NCBI GenBank assembly: GCA_035079385.1
Contig: JAVHKY010000035.1
Span: 2,294,001-2,358,000, forward strand
Reading direction: 5' to 3'
DNA length: 64,000 nucleotides
Source: Aspidiotus rigidus
Lineage: Eukaryota > Arthropoda > Insecta > Hemiptera > Diaspididae
The first letter of the stretch is position 1. Every line of letters begins with the position of its first letter. The notes beneath the pieces are model-generated. The model saw nothing but the letters and a program-made list of their open reading frames with translations, was not told the DNA's origin and ran no database searches. The translations under genes were made by a program, and so were the position numbers. Shown piece by piece: positions 48,584-59,708 of the stretch.

Positions 48584-48830
48584 GTAGCGTCCGCTTTTCA
48601 ACAGACGGGTTTCAGGCGAGTAAAACGCGGTTATAAACCCTTAAAAGTCGAAGCCCTCGTACCGGATATAGAGCCGGCCGATGACCCTACGGATCCATAT
48701 TTTCCGTTGCAATGGTACTTAAAAAACGTCGGCCAAAACGGCGGAAAAGTGAAATTGGACTTGAACGTCGAGGCAGCGTGGGCTCAAGGAGTTACAGGGA
48801 AAAACGTAACTACGGCGATTATGGATGACG
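48584..48830 (+). CDS. amon: Prohormone convertase 2 exon B (maturation site, catalytic Asp)
   Basis: Exon of 247 bases (entry phase 0, exit after one base of a Gly codon), acceptor TTTTGCAG, donor GTAAGT. It encodes VASAFQQTGFRRVKRGYKPL and onwards. RVKR followed by GY is the furin-type autocleavage site that frees mature PC2. DPYFPLQWYLKN opens the catalytic domain, and TTAIMDDG carries the catalytic aspartate of the Asp/His/Ser triad. PC2 differs from other convertases in folding with the chaperone 7B2 and maturing late in the pathway, which is family knowledge and not visible here. The preceding intron is 34.4 kb and made largely of mobile elements. All key residues expected in this segment are present, so this looks like a functional gene. 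Confidence 0.97.
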
Positions 48831-49087
48831 GTAAGTAGTAGCCAACTTCAAAATTTTTCATGACGACAGGAACTAGCAAACCGCAGGCGATCTGAGCATA
48901 AAGAACTAACGTCGTTCGAAATTCTTAAAAGTGAGATGTTGCGAAGATTTTGAGAAAATTATCTAAAGTACAAAATAGATCTCTAGGTAAAATCAGTCTT
49001 ATGAGGGAAGTTTAAGAAAATGAAATCTAATATACGTATATTTTTTTGTCTTATACCGTATCTTTACTGAACCATGACCGTCTGTAG

Positions 49088-49374
49088 TATCAGGCCGGAA
49101 AATTGAAGGGTCTAGTTTTACGTACGCCCTCATGAAAATGTACCCCTTTTCTTCTTCTTTCTGACTTTTTATTTTCGAACGTTTATAACTTGCTTCATAA
49201 TTAATCAATCTTAACGAGACCGAACTCAAAAAATGGAGAATCGTTTACTATTTCGATGATATTCATTCGCTTAATGTGTTCTCGGAAGGTGTTTCTATAG
49301 GAGCGTATACATGAAACTCGGCCCCATATTTTTCATCATCGCAATATTACCACTTTTAATATTCCGGCCTGATA
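49088..49374. mobile_element. Foldback-family member, short
   Basis: The ends TATCAGGCCGGAA and TTCCGGCCTGATA match those of the foldback at 3152-3724, as do the internal AACGTTTATAACTTGCTT and CAATCTTAACGAGACC. Most of one arm is lost. Confidence 0.75.
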
Positions 49375-50520
49375 TTAGGGAGAGCCATGACTCAACCTCC
49401 GACCTTGATCTCGGAATGCGCTCCAATTTCGAGTTTTGCGTTGGCCCTCACTCTAATTTTTTAGTCTTATTAGGCTGTAAATACTAACAACCCTTAATCC
49501 TGTCTTCAGGAGGAAGAATGACTGAGTGTTCGGTAATGGAGGTATTTTCGCTATATCCTTCCCACAAATAAACATCGAACGCTCCTATCCATCCCACTGA
49601 TGAAGAAATTTAAACTTTTCCTTTTCCTGAATTATGGGAAGAAGGGGGAGAATGGGTGTGAAAGAAATAATTAAACTGTGCAACATTTTTGTTCATGTCA
49701 CATTGACTCAGTGTCTATTTATCAACCACAGCAATCAATTCATCATTGGCTAAAGAGAATTTTTTTTTTTTTTAAATTAATGTGAGTAAAGTTTTGACCC
49801 TTTTTCAGCTCCCTGGGTATATCCCTGTGGATGAGCAAGCTTTCAATTGTAAATTTTTTCACGGTGCTAAGCCGAGAAGAATTTCTCAAAATTTCAATTT
49901 AAATCGTGAATTCCCGATCATAACTCACAGGAAAGTAGCTCATGAAAATATTTTTTAATCTTCATCCTTCTGAGATGTATCTCTTTATAGTCTTACTTTT
50001 ATCAGTTATAGCTTAGTGATGAAGTGACTCTCGAAGAGGAGGTGTGTGACAAAAGTGCTTTTTGGCTTCCATTGGAGTTGGGAACCCCATTATTTCCGAT
50101 TTCGAAGCCGAGAATGTTTGGCTCAGAAGGAAAGGGGGTGGGTAAATGCAAGTTGAGAACCCCCAAGAGACCTAGAGGAGCTTTTTCCTCTGAGGAGCGG
50201 AACAGCTTTTAGAAGATCCGGGAGCCGAGTCCTGGAGCTAGAATTTAGCTTCGGAGCCAGACCCCAGTCAATTTTGCGGTCACCAGCTTGGGAAAAAATC
50301 AGAGAGGATCCGCTCCCAGCCTTTTCAGGAACCGGTTCTTCACTTTTACTGTATGCTAGCACCTTATTTTTCTTTGATATCAATGTCAGTGCTCACCTCG
50401 ATGGTTGCATTACACCCTATCCTCATAGAACTTATCTTATTCTTATCCTTATTCACAAGAAAAGGTATGGGCTAAAAATTTACCTCTTTCAAAGTCTTGG
50501 TCGAAATCGCGTTGATACAT
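49375..50520. other. Unassigned intron DNA
   Basis: A diverged purine-rich stretch around 50100-50350 and no recognised feature. Confidence 0.45.
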
Positions 50521-51860
50521 AGTTACAATCAACCTCATGTCAACATCGATATCTGATCGATTTCAAGTCGACTACTCCAAATTCTTTATCGACTTAAAAT
50601 TGACTGCTCTCTGTTGGGTCGATTTCAAGTGGATTTGTCGTTCTCGGAAAACGTATCGTGCTCGACTTTGAACCGACGTCAAATCGACGTCGATTTCGAG
50701 TCTACTTCATCGAATTATTCTATCGATCAAAAATCGACTACTTGCTATGTCAATTTTAGGTCAATTGGTAGTTCTCACGGTAGTCGACTTAAAATCGACG
50801 TCGATCTAGTGTCGATTTCAAGTCAACTCCAAATTTTATATCGACCTTGAATTTACTGCTCTGTTGCGCCGATTTGTCATTCTCTGAAAATGTATAATAC
50901 TCGACTTTGAACCGTCCTCAAATCGACGTCGATCTGAAGTCGATTTCGAGTCTACTCCATTAAATTTTTCGATAGACCTAGAACCGACTGCTTGCTGTGT
51001 CGATTTCTAGTTAATTTGTAGTTCTCTGGTGATGTACGGTAGTCGACGTCGATCTAGTGTCGATTTCCAGTCGACTGCTCCAACATTTTTTCATCAACCT
51101 GAAGTTGCGTCCATCAATAGTCGTTCTTTAGTTTTCTGGGAATGCATACTGGTCGACTTCCAATCTAGGGTTTCTACCGATCTTGGAAAAGTCCCGCCCT
51201 GTAAAGAGGACTCGGAAATCCGGAATTCCCCGGAATTCAGCTAGGTCGTGCCGGAAAAACTTTTTCACGCCTGTTTAGGAAACAAAATTAATGGAAAAAT
51301 CGTTCTACGAACGAAAGATCTGGGGCAGTTCCAGATTTTCATTTTCTAATTCTGGTGTAGACACCCCGAAATCGATTTCAAATCGACGTCTATCTGGAGT
51401 CGATATACAGTCGCCTGCTTGAAGCTTTCTGCGTGTTTGGTGACTTCACTACTGGTAGACAAAATTTGTTGTCATATATTAAACCATTGAGAATCTTGAT
51501 TATAATTATTCTTGATCAGTGTAGCAATGGTCGAATCGACGCAATGTCGACATTAAAATCCGATTCCAGAAGTCGTCTCATTTCTGACCTCGATTCTGAA
51601 AGCCTGTCAAGCTAAGCACTTGAAATCTACGAAATTTCGATATCAATTGCAAGTCTTGATGCCGACATTCACGATGATACAAGTGCGAATAAGCCCATTC
51701 AATTCCGACGTCGACGATGAGTCGATGGCAAAAAAAAATCGATTTCAAGTCGAATTCCAGTCATTTTGGGTTGATTTGCGATCGACTTTCGGGTGGAACT
51801 AGAAAATTGACGTTAATTTCGATTCGCTGTTAAACGGTCGGAATGGCGAGTCAATTTCGA
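50520..51860. repeat. TCGA-rich satellite, main block
   Basis: Degenerate tandem units built from GTCGATTTCAAGTCGACT, AAATCGACGTCGATC and a GTTCTCNGNAAATG-like marker that recurs near 50641, 50771, 50879, 51021 and 51130, so units alternate around 108-142 bp (higher-order period about 250). Extremely rich in TCGA, GTCGAC and ACGT. A smaller block lies at 16905-17320. Confidence 0.8.
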
Positions 51861-51877
51861 CTCGAATTTCATGAAAG

Positions 51878-52509
51878 TCAAGGGTGTGGTAGGCTGGAGG
51901 CACTTTGCCTCTGGAGGTACCTTGCCTCCGCCTCCACCTCCAGTTAGGCGAAGGCTAGCGGGAATTTTGAAGGCTCACTTGAGGCTTGGAGGCGCCTCCA
52001 AGGACCCTTTTGGAGGCATCTGAAGCTACCTCCAAAGTGCCTGCGGAGTGCTATTGTGAGGATTTAAACCAAGGTGTTGGAGGATGGAGCATTTTGCCTC
52101 CGGAGGTACCTTGCTTCCACCTAGAGGCTTGGAGGTGCCTCCATGGACCCTTTAAGAGGCATTTGTTTTCAACAGTATTCTACTCCTTGAAACCTCATTC
52201 AGCTACTTTGATGCTAGCGCTGCTCGGTTCGAATAAAAATCAAAACTTCATATACACCTTCTGAGTATCATCTGTCATCTGGCAACACTGATTGACCACT
52301 ATGCTACATCTGGTCACACTGATCAACGTTACAAGTGCCTCTGGAGGCGTCTTTTGAGGCGTCTCCAACACTGCCTCCGAAGGCATTTTCTCCAATTTCA
52401 GTAATTTCGCTGGAGGCCCTTGGAGGTCAGGAGACGCCTCTAAACGAATCCACTGGAGGTAACCGGAGTCGGAGGGTCATTTCCTGTATTCGTTCCTCGA
52501 ACACACTTG
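51878..52509. mobile_element. hAT-type MITE with GCCTCC repeats, copy 2
   Basis: Opposite orientation to 19822-20405. Flanked by an exact 8-bp duplication CATGAAAG (51870-51877 and 52510-52517). The left end is TCAAGGGTGT; the right end is a decayed complement. The central TGGCAACACTG, TGGTCACACTG and CTAGCGCTG motifs are retained. Confidence 0.82.
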
Positions 52510-52517
52510 CATGAAAG

Positions 52518-54098
52518 AATCATTCAATCTTTTCGGGGTGCGGAGAATTGTCATCCTGAGTTCTTTGTCTGACAAACTTGGCAGTTCCGGATATTTTCGA
52601 GGGAAGAGTGGAGATTTCTTGGAACGATTGATCATCTTGACATCAACGACGAGTTTCTAACCTCATCCGAATAGTTGGTTTTTACGAGCTTTGAAATCTA
52701 GATCAGGATGAAGTTGACTGTTTCGTTTAGAAATGAGTTTCTCGTACAAGAAAAAAATTAATTCTTTTTGTGTAGTAATTTAGTATAATTTATGAAGCGT
52801 TTTTCTTCAATCTTATCATTTTAAAAGTATAATCTGCGAACGCAAAATAATCATTAATCTCAGTTTTGGTGTGAAAGAAGCAGAGAGCAGTTTTTTTAAA
52901 AAATAATTAATCACGAGTCATTTCAGATTTTTTTTTTTCGTCAATAACGTGTAAGAAAATTTTGTTAGCTTCTCCCCTAATGAGAAGTAAGAAAAGGATC
53001 TACGTACCCTTATAGAGCACTTACGCTTGTGGAAGAACGGAGAAATGAGATTTCAAGTTATTTTAGGTTCGAGCCGTCAATTTATTTATGATTAATATAG
53101 CGCCGCCTCAATTTTTACGGTAGTTGTTTTTGACACGTCTTTGTTTGCCTTACCTGAATTTCTTTCTTATCGCTTGTGTAACATCCGATTGAGCGGTCTC
53201 AAAATTGAAAAGAAAAAGTACCCGAGACAAACTTTCCCTTCGAACAATTTCACGGATAATCAGAGCTTTTCCTTTGAAATCTCGAAAGTTCAAGCCGTAT
53301 AAGCTTACGTTTTTTCCACATCGAAGATACGTTTCTCCATAAAGTAGGTTACTGTATGTAAGTTATTATGTGCATATACGTACGCTCTTGCCGAAGACAA
53401 ATTACTATTTTTTACGACCTTCAAGATACCTATTATTTTATTTACCGGGATTTTTATTCGTATCATAAATGCGTACGCTTCAGACAAATATGATTCTTTT
53501 GAAATATTAAACGCCACGCTATTAAATTTTCCAGCTCAGACTGATCGTAAATTGTAACCAAAATTATTATTTGTTGGCCTTTCCCGGGTTTCGTGCGCGC
53601 GAGACGTTACTCGTTAATGTATCTTGAAAGACACTCGTTACGTATAACATTCTTTCCCTTATTTTCATCTTTCAATGAGGGCCACATTACGTTTACCACC
53701 AATTCGATACTATGAATTAAAATCTGGGACGATCACGAAGGACGTGTGTAATTGCCTGCGAATAAAATACGTAAAAGATTTTCTGTAACAAATAAAAGTT
53801 CTCGATGTTAAATTGATTCATCTCGCGGCCATTTTCATGTAAGTGAAAGAATCAATTTGAAGCCCATGAAACTGGGTGATGGACGGTGCGAATTTTTTCA
53901 AGGTTTTCTCTTTTTCTGATACAAATTAATTATTTATTACGCGAGGGTGTAATAAAGTTTGATTAAAAGCTTTGAAAATGGAGTCGTTGTTCTTCGTCAA
54001 TTATTGAATTACGCGCCGTGATCAATAGCAAAAGTGTGTGCGTGTAGCTCTCTCGCTTTTACCGAAATCTAATATTTATTTCTTCTTTTTCGTTTCAG
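52518..54098. other. Unassigned intron DNA before exon C
   Basis: No coding region or paired repeats recognised. Confidence 0.5.
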
Positions 54099-54136
54099 GT
54101 GTGGATTATATGCACCCAGATTTAAAATTTAATTAC
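54099..54136 (+). CDS. amon: Prohormone convertase 2 exon C (microexon)
   Basis: Short exon of 38 bases between acceptor CGTTTCAG and donor GTAAGT. Its first two bases complete the Gly codon split at the end of exon B, and it then encodes VDYMHPDLKFNY and ends in phase 0. DDG from exon B followed by VDYMHPDLKFNY is the conserved segment after the catalytic aspartate in insect PC2. The exon is too short to stand out as an open reading frame; it was found by looking for the missing peptide between exons B and D. Phase and peptide agree on both sides. Confidence 0.93.
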
Positions 54137-54429
54137 GTAAGTATATATTTAATTGCATAATTGTTGATAATTTAGATGACATTTAGTCAGCTGTTCGAGT
54201 AGTACGTTCCGGATAGAGGAGAGAGGGAGAAAAGGGACTCCGAAGTAGCGAACGTTTTGTTCTTTTTGTGCGATTTTCTACATGTTTACCTCAAATATTC
54301 CCTCTCCATTGTGGTGTCCTTCGTTACAGTGTTTATCAAACAGTGACTTGCCATCTTCTTTCTCCCTTGACTTTTCCCTCTATTTTTCCTGACCTCAAAC
54401 TTTCTCCCAGACTTACCAATGTGGATGCC

Positions 54430-56072
54430 CTCGCACTGCTCTTAACTGAGCTTTTACTCTCTGCTCAAGCTTTCCGTGTCCTTTTCTTCCGTCTGCTCAT
54501 TGCTGATTCTCTTCACCATGGGTTGGTTATTATGGATAGCCACATTTACATCGTAGCCATTGAACGCCTTTATCACCTTGTTTGTGTACTTTCCTATGTA
54601 TGGTATCGATCCGGAGTACTTTCTCACTATGGCACCATGGGTTCCCCTCTTTGTTTCCCTTTTTTCCCAAAGACTCCATCCACCACTCCTTTCTGGTAGC
54701 CATTGGCTTCCGCGATCTGCTTTACTATCTCGATCTCTTTCCTCTTTTCTTCCTTGTTCTTGAGGACAGAAATTGCTCGATAGCAGTAGTTCTGGGTTGC
54801 CGCCAACTTGTGCCTGGGGTGTTTGGCATGATGGTATTCATGTGCGTCAACTTCCTGTAGGTTTTGTATTCTATCCTGTTGTTCTCCAGTGTGAGGGTAC
54901 GGTCCAAATAGTCTATGTTCTTATTGCCTTTTTCCACTGTGAATTTGATGCACTCATTCATCGCATTCATTTCCGAAAGGAATAGGTCCACCTATCCATC
55001 AGTGCCTGACCACACAATTGGGATTATCATCTACATATCTGGCACAGTGTTTGATCGAGTTTCTGAACTTGCTGCCCTTCAATATCTTGTTTTCCATATC
55101 ATTCATGAATATCTCCGCCAGTATTGGTGACAGCAGTGATCGCATCGCAAGTCCCTTTTCCTGACTGTAAAACTTGTTATTGAAGCGGCAGTAGTTCTGG
55201 CTCAAGAGCTCTTCCACTATGTTGGCGTACTTGCCCATCGGGGTTCCCATGGTATCTGTAGTTTTTGAGCAGGGTGAGAGGTTCCTCCTTTCGTATTGTA
55301 CCAAATATGTTCGCCACATCAAAGGATACCAGCTTGTCATTACTCTTGATTTCCAACTTGACCAGTTGCTCAATCAGCTCACCGTTGTTTCTGATGCTTT
55401 GTCTGGGTACAAACTGGTGGTTCTCTTTCAGGAATGTGGCTACAATCTTCGCTATCTTGTAGCATGGTGATTGAATACTGTTAACTAGGGGTCTCATCGA
55501 ACGGTTCGCTTTGTGGAGTTTTACAGGCCCCTTGAGTTTTGGTGCGACCGTGTTCATCTCAAGCGTCCTTCCATTTTCCATTTCAACACAACTTTCAGGT
55601 CATCTTGATACTTCTGTGTTGGGTCCTTCGTCAGCCCCGTTTACTGTGATGTACGGCTCCACTTTTTGAATGTAGTTCTCCTTCTCCATTACCACTACCG
55701 TGTTGCCTTTGTCCGCCTTTGTCAAAATCAGGTTGTTTTGTCGGATCTTCTTATGTAGATTTGAGACCTTCCTCTGCATTACTTGCGTTCTGTCATTGGT
55801 TTGGCACATATTCTCCTCGATGTCCAACAGCACTTTCCCAATTTTTGTGCGGGCTTCTGGTGGCCAGTCTCACGTCGTGTTCCATGGTTTGGATTACTTG
55901 TTCGCAGCTAATGGCTATACTTGCAAGCTTACACTGGTTCAGTCTCTCTGGCTGCTCGTACTTGATCCGTGTAGCGGAGACCACAAAATGTCCCTTCTGC
56001 TCCTCCTCAATTCAGCCACTTTTTAGGTCTCGAGACATTAATCATGCAACTCTATCCTATTCAAGTTCTTAC
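54430..56072 (-). mobile_element. Penelope-like element PLE-C, decayed
   Basis: The minus strand carries, 5' to 3': the LTKADKGNTVVVME motif (55600-55833), an N-terminal finger block KLHKANRSMRPLVNSI, the reverse transcriptase, and the thumb-like LDRTLTLENNRIEYKTYRKL (54725-54991), then a SIPYIGKYTNKVI segment typical of the Penelope linker before GIY-YIG. Several frameshifts. Its upstream part is interrupted at 56073 by the hAT composite; flanking sequence resumes at 58326. The GIY-YIG domain itself is not visible. Confidence 0.85.
54999..55581 (-). pseudogene. PLE-C reverse transcriptase
   Basis: Two overlapping frames (55177-55581 and 54999-55373). The first holds KLVSFDVANIFGTIRKEEPL with the motif A aspartate. 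After a frameshift near 55230 the second holds GLAMRSLLSPILAEIFMNDM (motif B, Arg for the usual Gly) and ARYVDDN with the catalytic YVDD box. Penelope RTs are related to telomerase and use DNA 3' ends as primers. The frameshift disables it. Confidence 0.87.
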
Positions 56073-56424
56073 TTTTAGTGCAGTGTTTCTCAACCGTTGT
56101 GCCGCGGTGCATCACTGTGCCGCAAGCCCGCCTCAAGTGTGCCTCAAAAGTTTTATCAAAAACATAAATTAACAAAATTAACATGAACTAAAAAAGAATT
56201 GTCATATATATATATATATTTTTTTTTCTTTAAACTTGACAAATTAATGTTATTATTTTAACTAAATAAATTGAAAATATTTTATTAACATAAATAAATA
56301 TATTTAATTTCCAATTTAAAAATTGTATACAATAATAATAATTTTGATTCTTAGTACAAATTAAAATTTTAAAATTTGATTTAATAATTCAATTAAGAAA
56401 ATAAATTTAAATAATTAAAATAAT

Positions 56425-56515
56425 AATATCTTTAAGGATAACAGGATGATTCAATAAAAATTTTCAATTTGTTACCTTGATGTTGAATTATTAAAATTAT
56501 TTTAAAAGAATTTAT
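56425..56515 (+). pseudogene. rrnL: Mitochondrial 16S rRNA fragment
   Basis: TTAAGGATAACAGGATGATT and then TTGTTACCTTGATGTTGAAT match the peptidyl-transferase region of the large rRNA (TTAGGGATAACAGCG and GCGACCTCGATGTTGGAT). The upstream AT-rich sequence may be more of the same gene. Confidence 0.8.
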
Positions 56516-56539
56516 ATAATTCAATCAGTAATTCTATTT

Positions 56540-56800
56540 AATTGATTAGGGATACAATCTATTTTGATATTTATTGATGGTAATGTTCATGAATGAATTA
56601 TATCTCGGTTTAAATAGAATACCCCGACGATATATCATTTTCTCTGATTTTATTTTACTTCGAAATAATTTATTAACAATAAATTATAAAATAAAAAATT
56701 CCATTAATAATAATATAAAAAATTTTCATATTTAAAAAATGAAAATATTAAATAAATTGAATAAATTAAATTTTTAATAATAATTAATATTCGAAATTAA
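56540..56800 (+). pseudogene. cox1: Mitochondrial cox1 fragment
   Basis: The mitochondrial-code reading yields LGLNSMPRRY, the near-invariant LGLxGMPRRYSDY motif of COI, followed by a degenerate continuation. An upstream segment fits GVNLTFFPQHF after a frameshift. Confidence 0.85.
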
Positions 56801-57024
56801 TTAAGAATAGAAATTGAAAATAAAGCTAATCGCTATTAAACTCATAATAAATTTAAAGATCAAACTTTTCAACAGAATTTAATAATCAATATTCTTTATA
56901 AATAGATTTATTAATGATATCAAAAAATCCAATTTAAATAAAATCGAATAAAATTTTTTATTAAAAACTAAATTAAAATATCAATTGGAATTATACATAA
57001 GTACAATTAAAATAAAATAAATTA

Positions 57025-57577
57025 CCGTATACGCGCGACTATAACACGCACGCGCGTATAACACGCAGTAGAATTTTAAGAACCTCATTTCAGAAAAACT
57101 TTTTAGTTGCAATTATAACACGCACAATTTTATTGGGTACTTTTTTCATCATCAAATATATTAATTCATGTTGTGCCGGTCTATTCCCATTCTTCTTAGC
57201 GTAAAGAATTACATTTTTTTGATTTTCATACTGTAGGCCATTCGTCTGACAACTGAATTACCGGTCGACATTTTAAAAATTTTGCTAAAACAATTCTAAT
57301 GACCATTCGAACGACCACCTACGGCATATCTGTGACCTACGGTATACGAACTGATATTGTACAACAATTCCACTCAACAAAAGATACCCACCCGAACGTG
57401 TTCAATGTTCTTCCCTTTTTTTACATGAGTAGCAACATGTTTTAACATGCTTTTCAGCTGATAGAAAAAAGTTAGTTTCTGACGCGCGTATAACACGCAC
57501 GCGCGTATAACACGCAGTAGAGATTTAAAATGTTCAAAATCTGAAAAATGGTGCGTGTTATAGTCGCGCGTATACGG
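57025..57577. mobile_element. 553-bp MITE with CCGTATACGCGCGAC ends
   Basis: TIRs of about 27 bp begin CCGTATACGCGCGACTATAA and are flanked by TA on each side, as for Tc1/mariner/pogo-like insertions. A subterminal GACGCGCGTATAACACGCAC block occurs near both ends in the same sense. No transposase. Nested in NUMT-3. Confidence 0.82.
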
Positions 57578-58325
57578 TAATTACATTATGTATTTTCTAT
57601 TTAATTTAATTATTATAAATTTAATTCATAATTTTTATTTAATAATAATTATTTTAATTTTAATTATAATCAAAATATCAACTATTAATCTTCTTCTTTA
57701 TTAATTTTATTAAATTCATTTTTTAAAAATTATTTTTTAATTTTCTCATTTATTGATATTTTCAATTTTTAAAAATTTAAATTGAATATTAATTTATTAA
57801 TGAAATTACTCAGAAAAGTAGTCATAAGCACTACTGACCGATGTGTTCCAATTTTTGAATGATGTCAGTTCCAGTTATAATTACTTGAACTTGAGTCAAA
57901 ACCTGCAGTCACTGTCATAAAAATCAAGAACTTCCAGAGACTTGGCCAGAATTACAGATTATAGTTCATGTTTGTTCATAAATTTCAGAATTAGAAGAGC
58001 CCAGAGGGTTTCCAGTAAATGCAGGAAGCATCCAGACACTTTTGCGTATATTGGTTGAAAAATTTTGTTGAGTCCCCGTGGAAGATCAAAGCTCTTCTTT
58101 CTCGTGACCGTGGTATAAAGAAAGAAGGATGAGGCCTCATATAGCCATATTGTAGGCTACAAATTCTGAAATTAGGAGGAGGAAATCTGTAGAGACATGA
58201 AAATGTCAAAACGCACAAAAATTTTCGATACAATTTGGAGTTCTGGAAATGCTGTGCCGGAGTAATATCATCTCATGGAAAAATGTGCCGCGATATAAGA
58301 AAGGTTGAGAAACACTGTTTTAGTG

Positions 58326-59225
58326 CAAAGGTCCCAATTTTGTTATGTGCGCAAAACTACCGCCTTCCCGCTGATCGACTCGAAAAGACGTCTATGATTT
58401 AAGCTTGAAAAATCGTCAAAATTAGGAAATTTAATGGACTAGCAAAAGACCATAAACATCGAAGATCATTCAGAGCGAAGTTATAAAAAGTTATCATTTA
58501 TCATAAAGTAGAAACATGAAAACCAAAAAAAAAGAGTAACATTTTATTGCGATTTTTGAAAAATGATAAACAGGTGTCTTATTTCAACGTTCACTTTACC
58601 TCTCTTTTTGAGTGCCTAGCTCTATATCGATATGAAAAGTACGCGGCACGCAAAAGATTGATTTCTCGTTCACGCTTCTGTCGAAGAATATTATCTAATT
58701 TATTGTAGTCACGTGTCACGAGAGGAAGTTGAGTTGAACGAAAAGCAGTTGGTAGGCGCATTTTTTTCTCGTCTCGTCGTTTTTGCAAATGTTTACTCAA
58801 AATCGTGTTATACTTATATATATTTTGAAAATATTTCAACCTCGATACGATATACATGACAAAATTTATTTACTCTACTGCGATGATAAATCGAATCCCA
58901 TGTGTCGTTCAACGATGATGACGGAAAAGCGTTTTTTTTTTTTTTTTTGCCGATGGAAAGAATTCTTGCCAACTTCGCTGGCTTTGCTTTGTTTTTTAAA
59001 CATCCCGTGGGCGAAAAATTTTCCACGTCAATCGTTGTTTTTGTTTTGAACATCGATTACAACGGAAAAATGTCGACCCTGTTCTATAGTGAGTATGCTT
59101 ACACATAATTGGAAAATGATTGCTTTCAATGGCTGTATGTTTTATATCGTGGTTGATCATCTAATTCACTTCCTTGAAAGAATTTCAAATTTACTCACGT
59201 TTGTTTTCTTTTAATCTCGTTGCAG
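58326..59225. other. Intron DNA upstream of exon D
   Basis: The first 60 bases may be the 5' flank or 5' UTR of PLE-C. A T run at 58931-58948 and anonymous frames; nothing else recognised. Confidence 0.45.
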
Positions 59226-59302
59226 AATGCATTAGCTAGTTACGACTTCAGCAGTAACGATCAATTTCCGTATCCGAGGTATACGGACGACTGGTTCAAC
59301 AG
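59226..59302 (+). CDS. amon: Prohormone convertase 2 exon D
   Basis: Exon of 77 bases, entry phase 0, acceptor GTTGCAG, donor GTACGT, ending after two bases (AG) of a codon expected to be Ser. It encodes NALASYDFSSNDQFPYPRY and then TDDWFN. The next expected residues, Ser-His-Gly-Thr with the catalytic histidine, would begin the following exon beyond the window. Most PC2 proteins I recall read NAEASYDFSSNDPFPYPRY here, so Leu for Glu and Gln for Pro are departures. The reading frame and splice sites are intact. The Penelope-like element PLE-B starts about 30 bases after the donor. Confidence 0.93.
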
Positions 59303-59631
59303 GTACGTTATTTTTTCCATCCCTTGAATACTAGTCGAGTTGATGAGACACAAAAAAAGGCAAACTGTGTAATTCGGGAGCAAGTTCTACTTTTGACAAT
59401 GTCTCAGGTTTGGTGTCCGAAATAACATACTAAAATTTTATACGCCTCACTATACATGGCTCGCGGAGCTGTGGCGCGTTCTTGCCCCTTAAAATCAATT
59501 TTTTGTCAATATCTCGAGTTGTTGAACGAATCCGTTCCTCCAAGTTATGGCTATCCATAAGAAACGCGAAAGGACGAATACTCCGAAGGGAAAGTAAACT
59601 ATGCAAACCGCAGAAAAAAAATATATAAACG

Positions 59632-59672
59632 ACGAGCGCTTTCGGTTAATAAACCATCTTCAAGCCTGAAAT
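59632..59672 (-). ncRNA. Hammerhead-like motif in the PLE-B 3' region
   Basis: On the minus strand, TTGAAGA, one extra base, stem GGTT/AACC with loop TATT, then GAAAGCG. Same layout as motif 1, but the core C is changed and no clear outer helix forms. It lies just 3' of the GIY-YIG frame end, which ties this motif family to the Penelope elements. Confidence 0.4.
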
Positions 59673-59708
59673 GAAAGTAACTGACGAACAGAAGAGAAGG
59701 ACAAGGTA

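Larger units (their letters stand above)
56160..57800 (+). other. NUMT-3: mitochondrial rrnL and cox1 mosaic
   Basis: AT-rich block inside the hAT element. Recognisable 16S rRNA sequence is followed within about 50 bases by cox1 coding sequence on the same strand; these genes are not neighbours in arthropod mitochondrial genomes. The MITE at 57025-57577 interrupts it. The parts 56800-57020 and 57580-57800 are mitochondrial-like in composition but not assigned. Confidence 0.8.
56081..58317. mobile_element. hAT element carrying mitochondrial DNA
   Basis: Ends CAGTGTTTCTCAACC and its complement, extended by a diverged CGCGGCAC-type match, are flanked by an exact 8-bp duplication TTTTAGTG (56073-56080 and 58318-58325), the hAT signature. 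About 80 bp on the left and 520 bp on the right look like transposon DNA; between them is NUMT-3 with a further MITE. No transposase motif was seen. The element lies in PLE-C. Confidence 0.88.
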
